Assembly: GCA_023458315.1 (NCBI GenBank)
Contig: JAEXAH010000139.1
Coordinates: 1-51,553 of the forward strand
Direction: 5' to 3'
Source of the DNA: Pseudomonadota bacterium
GTDB lineage: Bacteria > Pseudomonadota > Alphaproteobacteria > Rhodospirillales > Magnetospirillaceae
Length of the DNA stretch: 51,553 nucleotides
Shown here: positions 1-8,507 of the stretch, piece by piece
Numbering within the stretch: position 1 is the first letter of the stretch
Layout of the letters: each line of letters opens with the position of its first letter
Made by a program: the position numbers and the translations under genes
Notes under the pieces: generated by a model
Told to the model about the DNA's origin: nothing
Databases searched by the model: none
What the model saw: only the letters and a program-made list of their open reading frames with translations

Positions 1-365
1 TCATAATCAAGGCGAAGGGGGATCGGTGCGGCCACTGCAAACCTCCAGCTGTTTGCCAGAGTGACTCACATTTGGCCGCTCATGGGAATCCCCGCCGTGA
101 GTCGCCGTCAGCGCAGGCTGGTATTAGGCCCCGCTCTTTGACATCGTGAATTAACGCCCCGGCGGGGCGGCGGCCTGAAGGATTTCAGGGGCCAAATCGG
201 TCGCTCAAAAGGGCCAAATCGGCCGCCGCGCTACAGCTGCCGCAAATTCGTGGCGGCGGGGGGCTTGGCATTCCCTTGGCATTCGGGAATGCCACAATGC
301 CAATCGCCCCAGTGCTCCGGAGTGCCCTGGGGTGCGCGTAACTAGCTGATATCGTTAATTTTTGA
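1..365. other. Gene-free stretch with possible IS remnants
   Basis: No convincing coding sequence is seen here. Two direct copies of GGGCCAAATCGG lie near 190 and 210, separated by about 20 bp. From memory, similar sequences occur near the ends of IS21-type (istA/istB) elements, so this may be a terminal scrap of one, but no transposase fragment is visible. A nested repeat around GGCATTC/GAATGCC lies near 268-302 and could form a small hairpin. The remainder shows nothing I can name. Confidence 0.3.
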
Positions 366-441
366 TGGTGCCGGCGGAGGGACTCGAACCCCCGACCTTG
401 GCTTTACGAAAGCCCTGCTCTACCAACTGAGCTACGCCGGC
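366..441 (-). tRNA. tRNA-Thr (anticodon CGT)
   Basis: Read on the minus strand, a 76-nt cloverleaf with encoded CCA is seen. The 7-bp acceptor stem is GCCGGCG/CGCCGGC, the D-arm contains GCTCAGTTGGTAGAGC, and the T-arm contains GGTTCGAGTCC. The anticodon loop is TTCGTAA, giving anticodon CGT, which reads ACG (Thr). The outermost anticodon-stem pair is a G-A mismatch (27-43), a minor oddity that does not prevent folding. Confidence 0.95.
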
Positions 442-510
442 CCGTCCGCGTGTGGCGCGGAGCGAAGGCCGGGAAGGTACCCGCGTCGGCGGGCAAATGC
501 AAGAGGCAGC

Positions 511-927
511 CTAAGCCCCTGTCGGCGGGCGGATGAAGCGGGCGCGGGCGCCGCGTTCGATGGCGGCCGCAATCAGGCGGTCGATGTCCAGGCGATGGCG
601 GATCAGTTCCAGAAGGCGCAGCACTTCCTGGTGCGCCTCGCCGTCCGACGCCGCCACGTCGCAGGCCAGCGCATAGGCGGTTTCGCGCAGGCGCGGCGGC
701 AGCGACGCCCGGATCACCTCGAGCATGCGGTCCAGGCCGTCCTCGGCGTCCAGCATTTCCGCGCAGGCGATGGTTGTATTCGGAAGCAATTGACTGTCGT
801 AATCGCGGAAGATGGGAAGAAATCCGACGATTTCGCCAATGGTATGCAGTTCGGCGTCAGTCATGTTGCGGTCGGCGGCCGACACCATGACCATGACGTA
901 GATCAAAGCGGCATGATGAGAAAGCAT
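511..927 (-). CDS. TerB-like tellurite resistance family protein
   Basis: A 138-aa all-helical cytoplasmic protein. The start at MLSHHAALIYVMVMVSAADRN is chosen because GGAAGG precedes it and because TerB-family proteins typically begin with such a helix followed by an acidic D-x-x-M/E segment; the open frame extends 22 codons further upstream. The pattern of acidic residues (SAADRNMTDAE, DVAASDGEAHQEV) repeated in two halves fits the TerB fold, which has a metal-binding acidic surface. The biological role of stand-alone TerB proteins in alphaproteobacteria is not established. It stands alone, divergent from the response regulator that follows. Confidence 0.7.
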   Translation of the reverse strand: MLSHHAALIYVMVMVSAADRNMTDAELHTIGEIVGFLPIFRDYDSQLLPNTTIACAEMLDAEDGLDRMLEVIRASLPPRLRETAYALACDVAASDGEAHQEVLRLLELIRHRLDIDRLIAAAIERGARARFIRPPTGA

Positions 928-1037
928 GGGAACCTTCCGCGCGGGCCATCCGTCCAAGACTTTAGGCTTGCGGTGGTTGTCGGCGTCAAGCATAGATTCT
1001 TGACGGGTTCGGGGTTTTTCCCGGCAGGAGAGGGCGG

Positions 1038-1403
1038 ATGAGCGGCAAGACGGTTCTGTTGGTGGACGACAGCAAGGTGGCGCGCATGATGACGCGCAAG
1101 GTGATCGAGTCCCATCTGACCGGCTGGACGGTGGTCGAGGCGGCGTGCGGCGAGGAGGGGCTGGAGCGTCTGGCCGATTCCGCGCCCGATTTCGTGATCC
1201 TGGACGTGAACATGCCCGGCATGGGCGGCATGGAGGCGGCGCGGCGCATGCGGGCGCTGGCTCCGGCTGTGCATATCACCATGTTGACCGCCAATATCCA
1301 GGACCCGGTGCGCCATCAGGCCGAGGATCTGGGCGTCGGTTTCCTGACCAAGCCTGTGCGTGACGAGGCGCTGCTGGATTTCCTGGCCGGCGGGCGGCCA
1401 TGA
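1038..1403 (+). CDS. CheY-like single-domain response regulator
   Basis: A 121-aa receiver domain with no output domain. The acidic pocket D10/D11, phosphoacceptor D56 (in VILDVNMPG), T84 and K105 (in FLTKPV) are all present, so it should be phosphorylatable. It would act by binding a partner such as a flagellar switch, kinase or phosphatase. Its stop overlaps the start of the CheC-like gene (ATGA), so the two are translationally coupled. This pairing suggests that the CheC-like protein dephosphorylates this receiver or a close relative. Confidence 0.9.
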   Translation: MSGKTVLLVDDSKVARMMTRKVIESHLTGWTVVEAACGEEGLERLADSAPDFVILDVNMPGMGGMEAARRMRALAPAVHITMLTANIQDPVRHQAEDLGVGFLTKPVRDEALLDFLAGGRP

Positions 1404-2032
1404 TCGATTTCATCGGCGAAACGGAACGGGACGCAGTCACCGAACTGTTGAACATCGCCATCGGCCATGCGGCGTCGTCGTTGTCGCAATTGGTGGAGGA
1501 CGAGGTCCACCTGTCCGTTCCCTTCGTCGATTTCCTGACCCCGGCCCAGGCCGCCGCCCGCCTGGAGGAAGAAACCCAAGGCGCCGATTCGGTGGCGGTG
1601 CGGCAGCATTTCCAAGGTCGCTTCGACGGCGATATCCTGTTGATCTTCCCGGAAAAGCGCAGTCTGGATCTGGTGCGCCACATGCTGGGCGACCAGGTGC
1701 CGCTGGAGCAGTTGACCGAATTGGAGCAGGAGGCGCTGCTGGAGGTCGGCAACATCATCCTGAACGCTTGCCTGGGCAGTCTGGCCAACCAGTTGGGCAC
1801 ACCGGTCGAAGGCTCGTTGCCGGTCTATGTGCGCGGCCACGGTGCCCGCATCCTGGCCAGTTGTTCGGCCAATTCCGGCAAGGGCGGCGAACTGGTGATG
1901 TTCCTGCATGTGGATTTTTCCTTGCTGAAGAAGGACATCCACGGCTATCTCGCCTTTGTCATGGATATCGTTTCCGCCCATCATTTCGTCGAGGCCGTTC
2001 AGACCTACGTGGTCGGACGTCTGGCCGACTGA
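1400..2032 (+). CDS. CheC-family phosphatase-like protein
   Basis: A 210-aa protein with the duplicated CheC/CheX/FliY helix motif. The first copy is D11-x3-E15-x2-N18 inside ERDAVTELLNIAIG. The second is in EALLEVGNIILN, where the E and N are kept but the leading D/S is E. In this family the E and N pair catalyses hydrolysis of CheY-phosphate. It overlaps the receiver gene by 4 bp and is followed 8 bp later by the GGDEF-EAL gene, so the three probably form one operon linking phosphorelay signalling to cyclic-di-GMP. Cytoplasmic; no membrane segments. Confidence 0.82.
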   Translation: MIDFIGETERDAVTELLNIAIGHAASSLSQLVEDEVHLSVPFVDFLTPAQAAARLEEETQGADSVAVRQHFQGRFDGDILLIFPEKRSLDLVRHMLGDQVPLEQLTELEQEALLEVGNIILNACLGSLANQLGTPVEGSLPVYVRGHGARILASCSANSGKGGELVMFLHVDFSLLKKDIHGYLAFVMDIVSAHHFVEAVQTYVVGRLAD

Positions 2033-2040
2033 CCGCGCCC

Positions 2041-4575
2041 ATGCCGTCCATCCATCCCGACGCCCTGTTCCGTTCGTTGACCGACGCCGCCGAGATCGGC
2101 GTGGTGCTGATCGACGGCGACGGCCGCATCGCGTTATGGAACCAGTGGATGGCCAAGGCGTCGGGCATCGCCGCCGATGCCGCCCAGGGCGCCACCCTGG
2201 GCCAGGTGTTCCCGCAACTGGCGACCTCGCGCATTGTCGGCGCGGTGGCCGACGCCCTGGAACGGGGCATGTCGGCCATCCTGTCGTCGTCGCTGAACAA
2301 AAAGCTGTTCCCGCTGGTGCATGAAAGCCGGGTGCCGGGCCGGTCCGAGCCCATGCACCAGATCGTGGTGATCAAGCCGGTGCCGACCGCCCAATCGCGC
2401 ACCTGTCTGGTGCAGGTGTTCGACGTCACCAACATGGCGCACCGCGAGGCGCTGCTGCGCCAGCAGGCCCGCACCATGGAGGCGCTGGCCGAGAATTACC
2501 GCCTGTCCGAGCTGCACAACCGCGCCATCGTCGACAACACCGCCGACGCCATCATCACCTTTGGCGAGGACGGCGCCATCGGCACCTACAACCCGGCGGC
2601 CGAGCGCATGTTCGGCTATGACCCGTTCCAGATCGTCGGCAAGTCCATCGGCGTGCTGATCCCCGATCTGGTGGACGCGGAAAACCGTCTGGACCTGGAC
2701 AGCGTGCTGGACCAGCGGCGCGAGATCATGGGCATGCGCAAGATCCGCGCGGCCTTTCCGCTGGAATTGTCGGTCAGCGCCATGGAACTGGGCGGCCAGC
2801 GCCTGTTCGTCGCCATCGCCCACGACATCACCGAACGCAAGGCGGCCGAGGCGGAACTGCGCCAGCAAAAGGAATGGCTGACCACCCTGATCAACGCCAT
2901 GCCCGATCTGGTGTGCTTCAAGGACGACAAAAGCCGCTGGCTGGTGGCCAACGAATTCTATCTGGACATCGCCGGGCTGAAGGGCGTGGACTATCTGGGC
3001 CGCACCGGTTTCGAACTGGCGCGGCTGTCGCGCGACCAGGGCGACCTGCTGCGCGCCAGCACCGAATCCGACGAACGCGCCTGGCGCGAGGGCCGTCCGG
3101 TCAGCTACGAGATCGAGGTCAGCACCCCCGAACGCGGCGCCAAGGTGTTCGACGTGGTGAAAATCCCGCTGTTCAACGACGACGGCGCACGTCGGGGGCT
3201 GGTGCTGGTCGGCCGCGACGTCACCGAACGCAAGCTGGCCGCCGCCCGCATCCACCATCTGGCCCATCACGACGCCCTGACCAACCTGCCCAACCGCGTG
3301 CTGTTCCAGGAACGGCTGCGCAGCGCCCTGCTTCAGGCCAAGCGCACCAGCACGCGGGTGGCGCTGATGTTCCTGGACCTGGACAAGTTCAAGGACATCA
3401 ACGACACCCTGGGCCACCATATCGGCGACCTGCTGCTGAAGGCGGTGGCCAAGCGGCTGCAACGCTGTGTGCGTGAAAGCGACACGGTGGCGCGGCTGGG
3501 CGGCGACGAATTCGCCATCATCCTGACCAATCTGGACGGCCCGGAGGGGGCGACCAACGTGGCGGAGACGGTGATCGCCTCGATCGCCGACCCATTCGGG
3601 CTGGAGGAGCACGAGGTGCTGACCTCGACCTCCATCGGCATCACACTGTTCCCCGACGACGCGGGCGACGCCGACCAGTTGCTGAAGAACGCCGATCTGG
3701 CCATGTTCCGCTCCAAGGCCGAGGGCCGGAACAACTACCATTTCTACATCGCCGAGATGGACGCCGAGGTCCAGGCGCGCAAGGTGATCGAACGCGACCT
3801 GCGCCTGGCCCTGGGCTCGGACCAGTTGGAACTGCATTACCAGCCGCTGGTGGAAGTGACCACCGGCGAGATCGTCGGCTGCGAAGCGCTGCTGCGCTGG
3901 AAGCATCCGACGCGCGGCTGGGTCGGTCCGGCGGAATTCATCCCCATCGCCGAGCGCACCGACCTGATCGCGCCGCTGGGCCGCTGGATCCTGCACCGCG
4001 CCTGCCAACAGGGCCGCGCCTGGATGCGCGCCGGATTGCCGCCGCTGAAGATCGCCGTCAACCTGTCGCCCGCCCAGTTCAAGCATAACCAAAGCCTGCC
4101 CGCCATGGTGGCCGACATCCTGGACCAAACCGGCTTTCCGGCGGAACAGCTTCAGTTGGAGATCACCGAGGGCATCGCCATGCAGAACATCGAGGCGACC
4201 GTCGACGTTCTGCAAAACCTGCGCGACATGGGCGCCGTCATCTCCATCGACGATTTCGGCACCGGCTATTCCAGCCTGAACTATCTGAAGCGGTTCCCGG
4301 TGGACAAGCTGAAGATCGACCGGTCCTTCGTCACCGATATCGGCCACCACGCCGACAACGCCGCCGTGGTCAAGGCCATCGTCAACCTGGGCCATTCCCT
4401 GGGCACGCGGGTCAACGTCGAAGGCATCGAAACCCGCGAGCAACTGGACTTCATCATCGCCCATGGCGTGGACGAGGCCCAGGGCTACTATTTCTCGCGC
4501 CCGGTCCCGCCCGAGGATTTCGCCCGGCTGGTGCGCGAGGAAAGCCCCTATTGCATGACGTGCGAAACCCCTTAA
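2041..4575 (+). CDS. PAS-PAS-PAS-GGDEF-EAL cyclic-di-GMP enzyme
   Basis: An 844-aa soluble sensor enzyme. The start MPSIHPDALFRSLTD is chosen because it begins a PAS domain and sits 8 bp after the CheC-like stop; the frame stays open upstream only by chance. Three PAS-like sensor modules occupy roughly residues 1-400 (two end in DITERK / DVTERK). A diguanylate cyclase domain follows with intact GGDEF starting near residue 487 and an RESD inhibitory I-site five residues before it. A phosphodiesterase domain follows with intact EAL near residue 615. Both activities could be functional. No membrane segments are seen, so it senses a cytoplasmic cue such as redox or a ligand. Confidence 0.93.
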   Translation: MPSIHPDALFRSLTDAAEIGVVLIDGDGRIALWNQWMAKASGIAADAAQGATLGQVFPQLATSRIVGAVADALERGMSAILSSSLNKKLFPLVHESRVPGRSEPMHQIVVIKPVPTAQSRTCLVQVFDVTNMAHREALLRQQARTMEALAENYRLSELHNRAIVDNTADAIITFGEDGAIGTYNPAAERMFGYDPFQIVGKSIGVLIPDLVDAENRLDLDSVLDQRREIMGMRKIRAAFPLELSVSAMELGGQRLFVAIAHDITERKAAEAELRQQKEWLTTLINAMPDLVCFKDDKSRWLVANEFYLDIAGLKGVDYLGRTGFELARLSRDQGDLLRASTESDERAWREGRPVSYEIEVSTPERGAKVFDVVKIPLFNDDGARRGLVLVGRDVTERKLAAARIHHLAHHDALTNLPNRVLFQERLRSALLQAKRTSTRVALMFLDLDKFKDINDTLGHHIGDLLLKAVAKRLQRCVRESDTVARLGGDEFAIILTNLDGPEGATNVAETVIASIADPFGLEEHEVLTSTSIGITLFPDDAGDADQLLKNADLAMFRSKAEGRNNYHFYIAEMDAEVQARKVIERDLRLALGSDQLELHYQPLVEVTTGEIVGCEALLRWKHPTRGWVGPAEFIPIAERTDLIAPLGRWILHRACQQGRAWMRAGLPPLKIAVNLSPAQFKHNQSLPAMVADILDQTGFPAEQLQLEITEGIAMQNIEATVDVLQNLRDMGAVISIDDFGTGYSSLNYLKRFPVDKLKIDRSFVTDIGHHADNAAVVKAIVNLGHSLGTRVNVEGIETREQLDFIIAHGVDEAQGYYFSRPVPPEDFARLVREESPYCMTCETP

Positions 4576-4592
4576 AGGGGCGGTTTCGTGCA
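4561..4592 (+). terminator. Hairpin after the GGDEF-EAL gene
   Basis: An inverted repeat CGAAACC...GGTTTCG with an inner CCTT/AAGG pairing overlaps the stop codon. No strong T-run follows, so it is a weak candidate terminator. Confidence 0.4.
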
Positions 4593-4595
4593 AAA

Positions 4596-4623
4596 TTGAC
4601 AACTATAAATGGTCAATTATGAT
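4596..4623 (+). promoter_or_regulatory. Near-consensus sigma-70 promoter
   Basis: TTGACA at 4596-4601 and TATGAT at 4618-4623 are separated by 16 bp in a locally AT-rich stretch. It points at the orphan gene starting at 4655 and would give a leader of about 25 nt. Confidence 0.7.
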
Positions 4624-4654
4624 TGCTGCTGTCTTTGGTGACGGATGGTGATCC

Positions 4655-5248
4655 ATGACCGGCTTGCGCAAATCATTCCATCCCGGCGGCGCGGCCGCGG
4701 CGTCTTCCGCTCCGCGTGCGCCGGGGCCGCCGGTCGCGGCCTATTCCGCCGCCGTCGCCGCCGTCGCGCAGGCGCATCCGGTAGCGGGGACCGTGCGTCC
4801 GGGGCCACCCATGGCCGCGTGGCGGGGTTCGGGTCGAACGGGCGCGGTCCAGGCCATGATGGCTGCCGGATTGGCCAATCTGCTGACGCTGACCGGCAGC
4901 AAGAACGGCAAGCCCAGCGAATTCCGCGCCTGGCTGGCGGCGGTGGAAACCGAACTGGCGGCCGGAACCGTCACCGTCGAGACGTTCGCCGTGGCCGAGT
5001 TGAACGGGTACAGCGGATTGACGGTCGAAGTGCCCTGTGTCCTGCGCTATGCGGCAGGCGGGCGCATTCCGGGAACAGGGTTCGTGATCCATTACCACCC
5101 CTATGCCTCGAAGGCCAAAGTCGGCAGCCCGTATGCGTCGCAGATGCACATCAAGGCGAAGCGCGGCAGCCAGTTCCACGAGGACGTGCCGCCACAGATC
5201 GCGGCGAATGTCCCGAAATTTAAAGATATCAAGAAGTTGTATAAATAA
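4655..5248 (+). CDS. Hypothetical protein with His/Ser-rich C-terminus
   Basis: A 197-aa protein I do not recognise. Residues 1-60 are low complexity, rich in Ala, Pro and Gly, and probably unstructured. The rest looks folded, with a C-terminal stretch containing HYHPYAS, GSPYASQMH and a Lys-rich end (KFKDIKKLYK). No signal peptide or membrane segment is seen. The gene is monocistronic and is preceded by a near-consensus promoter, unusual in this GC-rich genome. The clustered His/Tyr/Ser residues could mark a metal or nucleic-acid site, but this is speculation. Confidence 0.55.
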   Translation: MTGLRKSFHPGGAAAASSAPRAPGPPVAAYSAAVAAVAQAHPVAGTVRPGPPMAAWRGSGRTGAVQAMMAAGLANLLTLTGSKNGKPSEFRAWLAAVETELAAGTVTVETFAVAELNGYSGLTVEVPCVLRYAAGGRIPGTGFVIHYHPYASKAKVGSPYASQMHIKAKRGSQFHEDVPPQIAANVPKFKDIKKLYK

Positions 5249-5299
5249 GGTTCATCGCGGAATTGCCTGTCATGACAGGGCTTGACCCGGCCATCCGCG

Positions 5300-8086
5300 T
5301 CACCCGGGCGGCGTCAGGAAGTCGCGCGTCACCGCCACCGCCTCGGCCAGTCCGACCTTGCGCACCTGGACGCCGCCGGGAAAGGCGCTGAACAGCCGGG
5401 TCGGCATCATGGGGTCCAGCAGCACGAACACGCCATGGTCGCCCGCCCGTCGCACCAGACGGCCGAACGCCTGTTTCAGGCGCAGGCGGGTGATCATGTC
5501 GTCATAGGACTTGCCGCCGAACGCCGCGCGCCGGGCCTTGTGCAGAATGTCGGGGCGCGGCCACGGCACGCGGTCGAACACGATCAGCCGCAGGCTGGAG
5601 CCGGGAACGTCGACCCCGTCCCTGACCGCGTCGGTGCCCAGCAGGCAGGAATCGTGCTCGGCGCGGAAGATGTCCACCAGGGTGCTGGTGTCCATGTTGT
5701 CCACATGCTGGGCCAGCAGCGCCAGCCCGGCATCGTCCAGCGCTGGGCCGATGCGCTTGTGCACCGCCTTCAGGCGCGAGATGGCGGTGAACAGGCCCAA
5801 CGCACCGCCGCCCGCCGCCAGGAACAGTTCGCGGTAGGCGGCGGCCACCTGATCCATGTCGTCCTTGCGCACGTCGGACACCACCATGACCCGGGTCTGG
5901 GCGGGATAATCGAAGGGCGAGGGCACGGCGGCGCGCAACGGCGGCGCGGGCAGATGCACGGCGCCGGTGCGCCGCTCGGCGGCATTCCAGTCGCCGTCCG
6001 GCCCCCAATCGGCGCCGCCCGCGCCGTCGCGCAGGGTGGCGCTTGTCACCAGCACGCCGTGCGCCGGTTCCACCACCGCCTTGGCGAAGGGGATGGTGGG
6101 ATCGACCCAGTGGCGGTGCATGCCGACGTCGATGTCGCGGCCGTCCATGCGGTCGACGCTGAACCAGTCCACGTATTGGGCGGCGGTGATGTCGCCCGCC
6201 ACCAATTGTTCCAGCATGGATTTCCAGCCGCCGACCGGCACCAGCACCCGGCGTTCGATGGCGCGGGTCAGTCCCTCGATGCGCGACCGGGTGGCGCTGT
6301 CCATCTCGGCCGCCTCGTCATCCATCTTCTGTTCCAGGCTGCGCGCCAACTGCATCAGCGGCGCACCGATGCGGCCCAGCGCCTCGGCCAGTTCCAGCGC
6401 CGCCTCGACCAGTCCGTCCACCAGCGGGCGGCATTCTGTTTCCAGGCTGTAGGGCGAATTTTCGCTGCCCGGCGCGCGGGCATAGACCTGCTGGCGCACC
6501 AGACACAGGAACGCTTCGGTCGGGTTGCCGGGGGTGTTGTCCAGGATGCGGTTCTGCCAGCCGGGACCGGGCAGCACCTGTGCCGCCTGCAACGCCGCGT
6601 CCAGCGCCGCCGCGCCGCCCTCCGCCTGTCCGGCCAGATCCTCGGCCCGGCGCTTGAGGCCGCGCGCCCGCGACCGGCCGCCATCGCCTTCCGGCCCCAG
6701 CAGCCAGCGCCGCACCTCGGTGGTTTCGAAGCCGGTCAGATGGGCGGAAAAGGCGCCGTCCGCCGCCTCGAACACATGGTGGCCCTCGTCGAACACCAGC
6801 CGGGTCGGCTGGGTGGAATCGTCCAGGCCGCCCATGGCCGCCTGCACCATGACCAAAGCGTGGTTGGCGACCACGATGTCGGCGCGCCGCGCCCGGCGCA
6901 CCGCCTTTTCGATGAAGCACTTGTTGAAGTGCGGGCAGCCCGAGAAGATGCATTCGCCCCGGCGGTCGGCCAGCCCCAGCGTGCCGGGGCGGCCCGCCAC
7001 GTCGGCCAGCCAGCCGGGAAAGTCGCCGCCCACCATGTCGCCGTCGCGGGTGGCCAGCAGCCAGCGCGCCATCAGGCCGGTGGATACCGCCTCGGCGGCG
7101 CGGTTGCGCATCATCTGCTCTTCGTAATTCAGCAGGCAGACGTAATTCTCGCGGCCCTTGCGCACCACCACCCGCTGGGCCTTTTCCAGCGGATTGGGGA
7201 ACAGGCGGTCCAGTTCGCCGTCCAACTGGCGTTGCAGGTTGCGGGTATGGGTGCTGATCCACACCGGGGCGCCGTTCTTTTCCGCCCACAGACTGGCCGG
7301 GGCGATATAGCCCAGGGTCTTGCCGGTTCCGGTTCCGGCCTCGGCCAGCACCAGACGCGGCTCGCCCGCCCGGTCGCGCGGCAGGAAGGCGGCGGCGGCG
7401 GCCGAGGCGTAATCGGCCTGGGCCGGGCGTTGCTCGGCGCCGTCGCCCAGGATGGCGCGCAGGCGCAACCGTGCTTCCTCGGGTTCGACCGGGGCGTTGC
7501 CGGGCGGCGCCTCGGGGGCGTGTTCCGACCATTCCGGCAGCCGTTCCCACACCCGCAGGCCGTTGTTGCGTCCGGCATCGCCCTGCACCCCCAGCGCCGC
7601 CAGGACGGCGGTGCCCCAGCTCCAGCCCGCCCGCGCCATGGCCCAGGCGATGGAACGGGTGTCGGCGGCCTTGGCGGCGTTGTCGGCGGCGGTGATGCGG
7701 GCCAGATCTTCCAGCAGGCGGCGGGCGGCGCGGAACAGACCTTCGGCCTCGTCCTCGGCATCGGCGGGCGGGGCCAGCCCCACCGCCTCCATCACGCCGC
7801 GCGGCGTCGGCAGGCAGAACCGTGCCGGGCGGACAAAGGCGAACAGTTCCAGCACGTCCAGGCAGGGAAAATGATCCAGCCCCAGCCGTCCGGCCACCGC
7901 CGGGCCGTGACAGACCAGCGGCGCGGCCTCGCGCGCGGCCTTGGCCGCCTCGGCCATGGTCAGGCGGTGGAATTCGCCGTCGGTGTCCAGCAGCACGGCG
8001 CCGCGCAGCCCGGCCACCAGGGCGGGGACGTGGGGCAGCATGAAACGGGGCGGAGCGGGCGGTGGCGCAGGGGAATCGGCAGGCAT
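5300..8086 (-). CDS. DinG/XPD-family ATP-dependent DNA helicase
   Basis: A 928-aa superfamily 2 helicase. The start at MPADSPAPPP is chosen to remove an unlikely N-terminal extension. Walker A is AEAGTGTGKT and the DEAH-box equivalent is DEGHH. Between them lie cysteines in ENYVCLLNYE and in the cluster GECIFSGCPHFNKCF, consistent with the iron-sulfur domain of the XPD/DinG family. Residues 1-200 form an N-terminal extension typical of alphaproteobacterial members. The role is probably unwinding of damaged or structured DNA or R-loops. The product ends with conserved helicase motif VI-like residues (LKQAFGRLVRR). Confidence 0.9.
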   Translation of the reverse strand: MPADSPAPPPAPPRFMLPHVPALVAGLRGAVLLDTDGEFHRLTMAEAAKAAREAAPLVCHGPAVAGRLGLDHFPCLDVLELFAFVRPARFCLPTPRGVMEAVGLAPPADAEDEAEGLFRAARRLLEDLARITAADNAAKAADTRSIAWAMARAGWSWGTAVLAALGVQGDAGRNNGLRVWERLPEWSEHAPEAPPGNAPVEPEEARLRLRAILGDGAEQRPAQADYASAAAAAFLPRDRAGEPRLVLAEAGTGTGKTLGYIAPASLWAEKNGAPVWISTHTRNLQRQLDGELDRLFPNPLEKAQRVVVRKGRENYVCLLNYEEQMMRNRAAEAVSTGLMARWLLATRDGDMVGGDFPGWLADVAGRPGTLGLADRRGECIFSGCPHFNKCFIEKAVRRARRADIVVANHALVMVQAAMGGLDDSTQPTRLVFDEGHHVFEAADGAFSAHLTGFETTEVRRWLLGPEGDGGRSRARGLKRRAEDLAGQAEGGAAALDAALQAAQVLPGPGWQNRILDNTPGNPTEAFLCLVRQQVYARAPGSENSPYSLETECRPLVDGLVEAALELAEALGRIGAPLMQLARSLEQKMDDEAAEMDSATRSRIEGLTRAIERRVLVPVGGWKSMLEQLVAGDITAAQYVDWFSVDRMDGRDIDVGMHRHWVDPTIPFAKAVVEPAHGVLVTSATLRDGAGGADWGPDGDWNAAERRTGAVHLPAPPLRAAVPSPFDYPAQTRVMVVSDVRKDDMDQVAAAYRELFLAAGGGALGLFTAISRLKAVHKRIGPALDDAGLALLAQHVDNMDTSTLVDIFRAEHDSCLLGTDAVRDGVDVPGSSLRLIVFDRVPWPRPDILHKARRAAFGGKSYDDMITRLRLKQAFGRLVRRAGDHGVFVLLDPMMPTRLFSAFPGGVQVRKVGLAEAVAVTRDFLTPPG

Positions 8087-8201
8087 GATGGCGCGGAGTA
8101 TAGGGGCAAAGTCGATAAGAACAAAGCGTGTATTCCCAAGGTCCGGTGGCGCCGCCGCCCCGGCCATGCTTCAATGGGGGCGACCTTGGGAGAGCGCACT
8201 C

Positions 8202-8501
8202 ATGTTTCGTCTTTGCCTTGCCGCCCTGATGCTGTTTGCCGCCCCGGCCCTGGCCGCCGATGCGGCGAAGAAGAAGGCCGACACCGTCATCCTGTCCGAC
8301 CCCGCCCAGGGCCGCACCATGGGCAAGGTGAACGGCGAGCCGGTCATCCTGCAAGACACCGCCAACGGCACCGTCGGCAAGATGGGCAAGGACAAGGTGC
8401 TGCTGCACAAGGACGGAAACGGCAACACCATGGGCAAGGTGGGCGACCGCAAGCTGTTCTGCCACACCAACCCGGCGACCGGGATCACCTTGTGTAAATA
8501 A
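8202..8501 (+). CDS. Small secreted repeat protein
   Basis: A 99-aa protein with a clear signal peptide (residues 1-19, ending ALAAD). The mature part is built from short repeats centred on MGKV or MGKD, for example RTMGKVNGEP, GKMGKDKVLL and NTMGKVGDRK, each followed by a hydrophobic beta-like stretch. It ends with two cysteines (LFCHTNPATGITLCK) that could form a disulfide. It is probably a small periplasmic beta-rich protein. The function is unknown, and it is convergent with the next gene. Confidence 0.6.
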   Translation: MFRLCLAALMLFAAPALAADAAKKKADTVILSDPAQGRTMGKVNGEPVILQDTANGTVGKMGKDKVLLHKDGNGNTMGKVGDRKLFCHTNPATGITLCK

Positions 8502-8507
8502 GGCCCG

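Noticed and set aside
2134..4602. 822-aa open frame antisense to the GGDEF-EAL gene
   Set aside because: A shadow of the high-GC reading frame: low-complexity His/Gln/Val-rich sequence with no domain pattern, whereas the plus-strand protein has intact motifs.
5282..8497. 1071-aa plus-strand frame over the helicase gene
   Set aside because: Antisense shadow of the DinG-type helicase, Arg/His/Gln-rich and without motifs.
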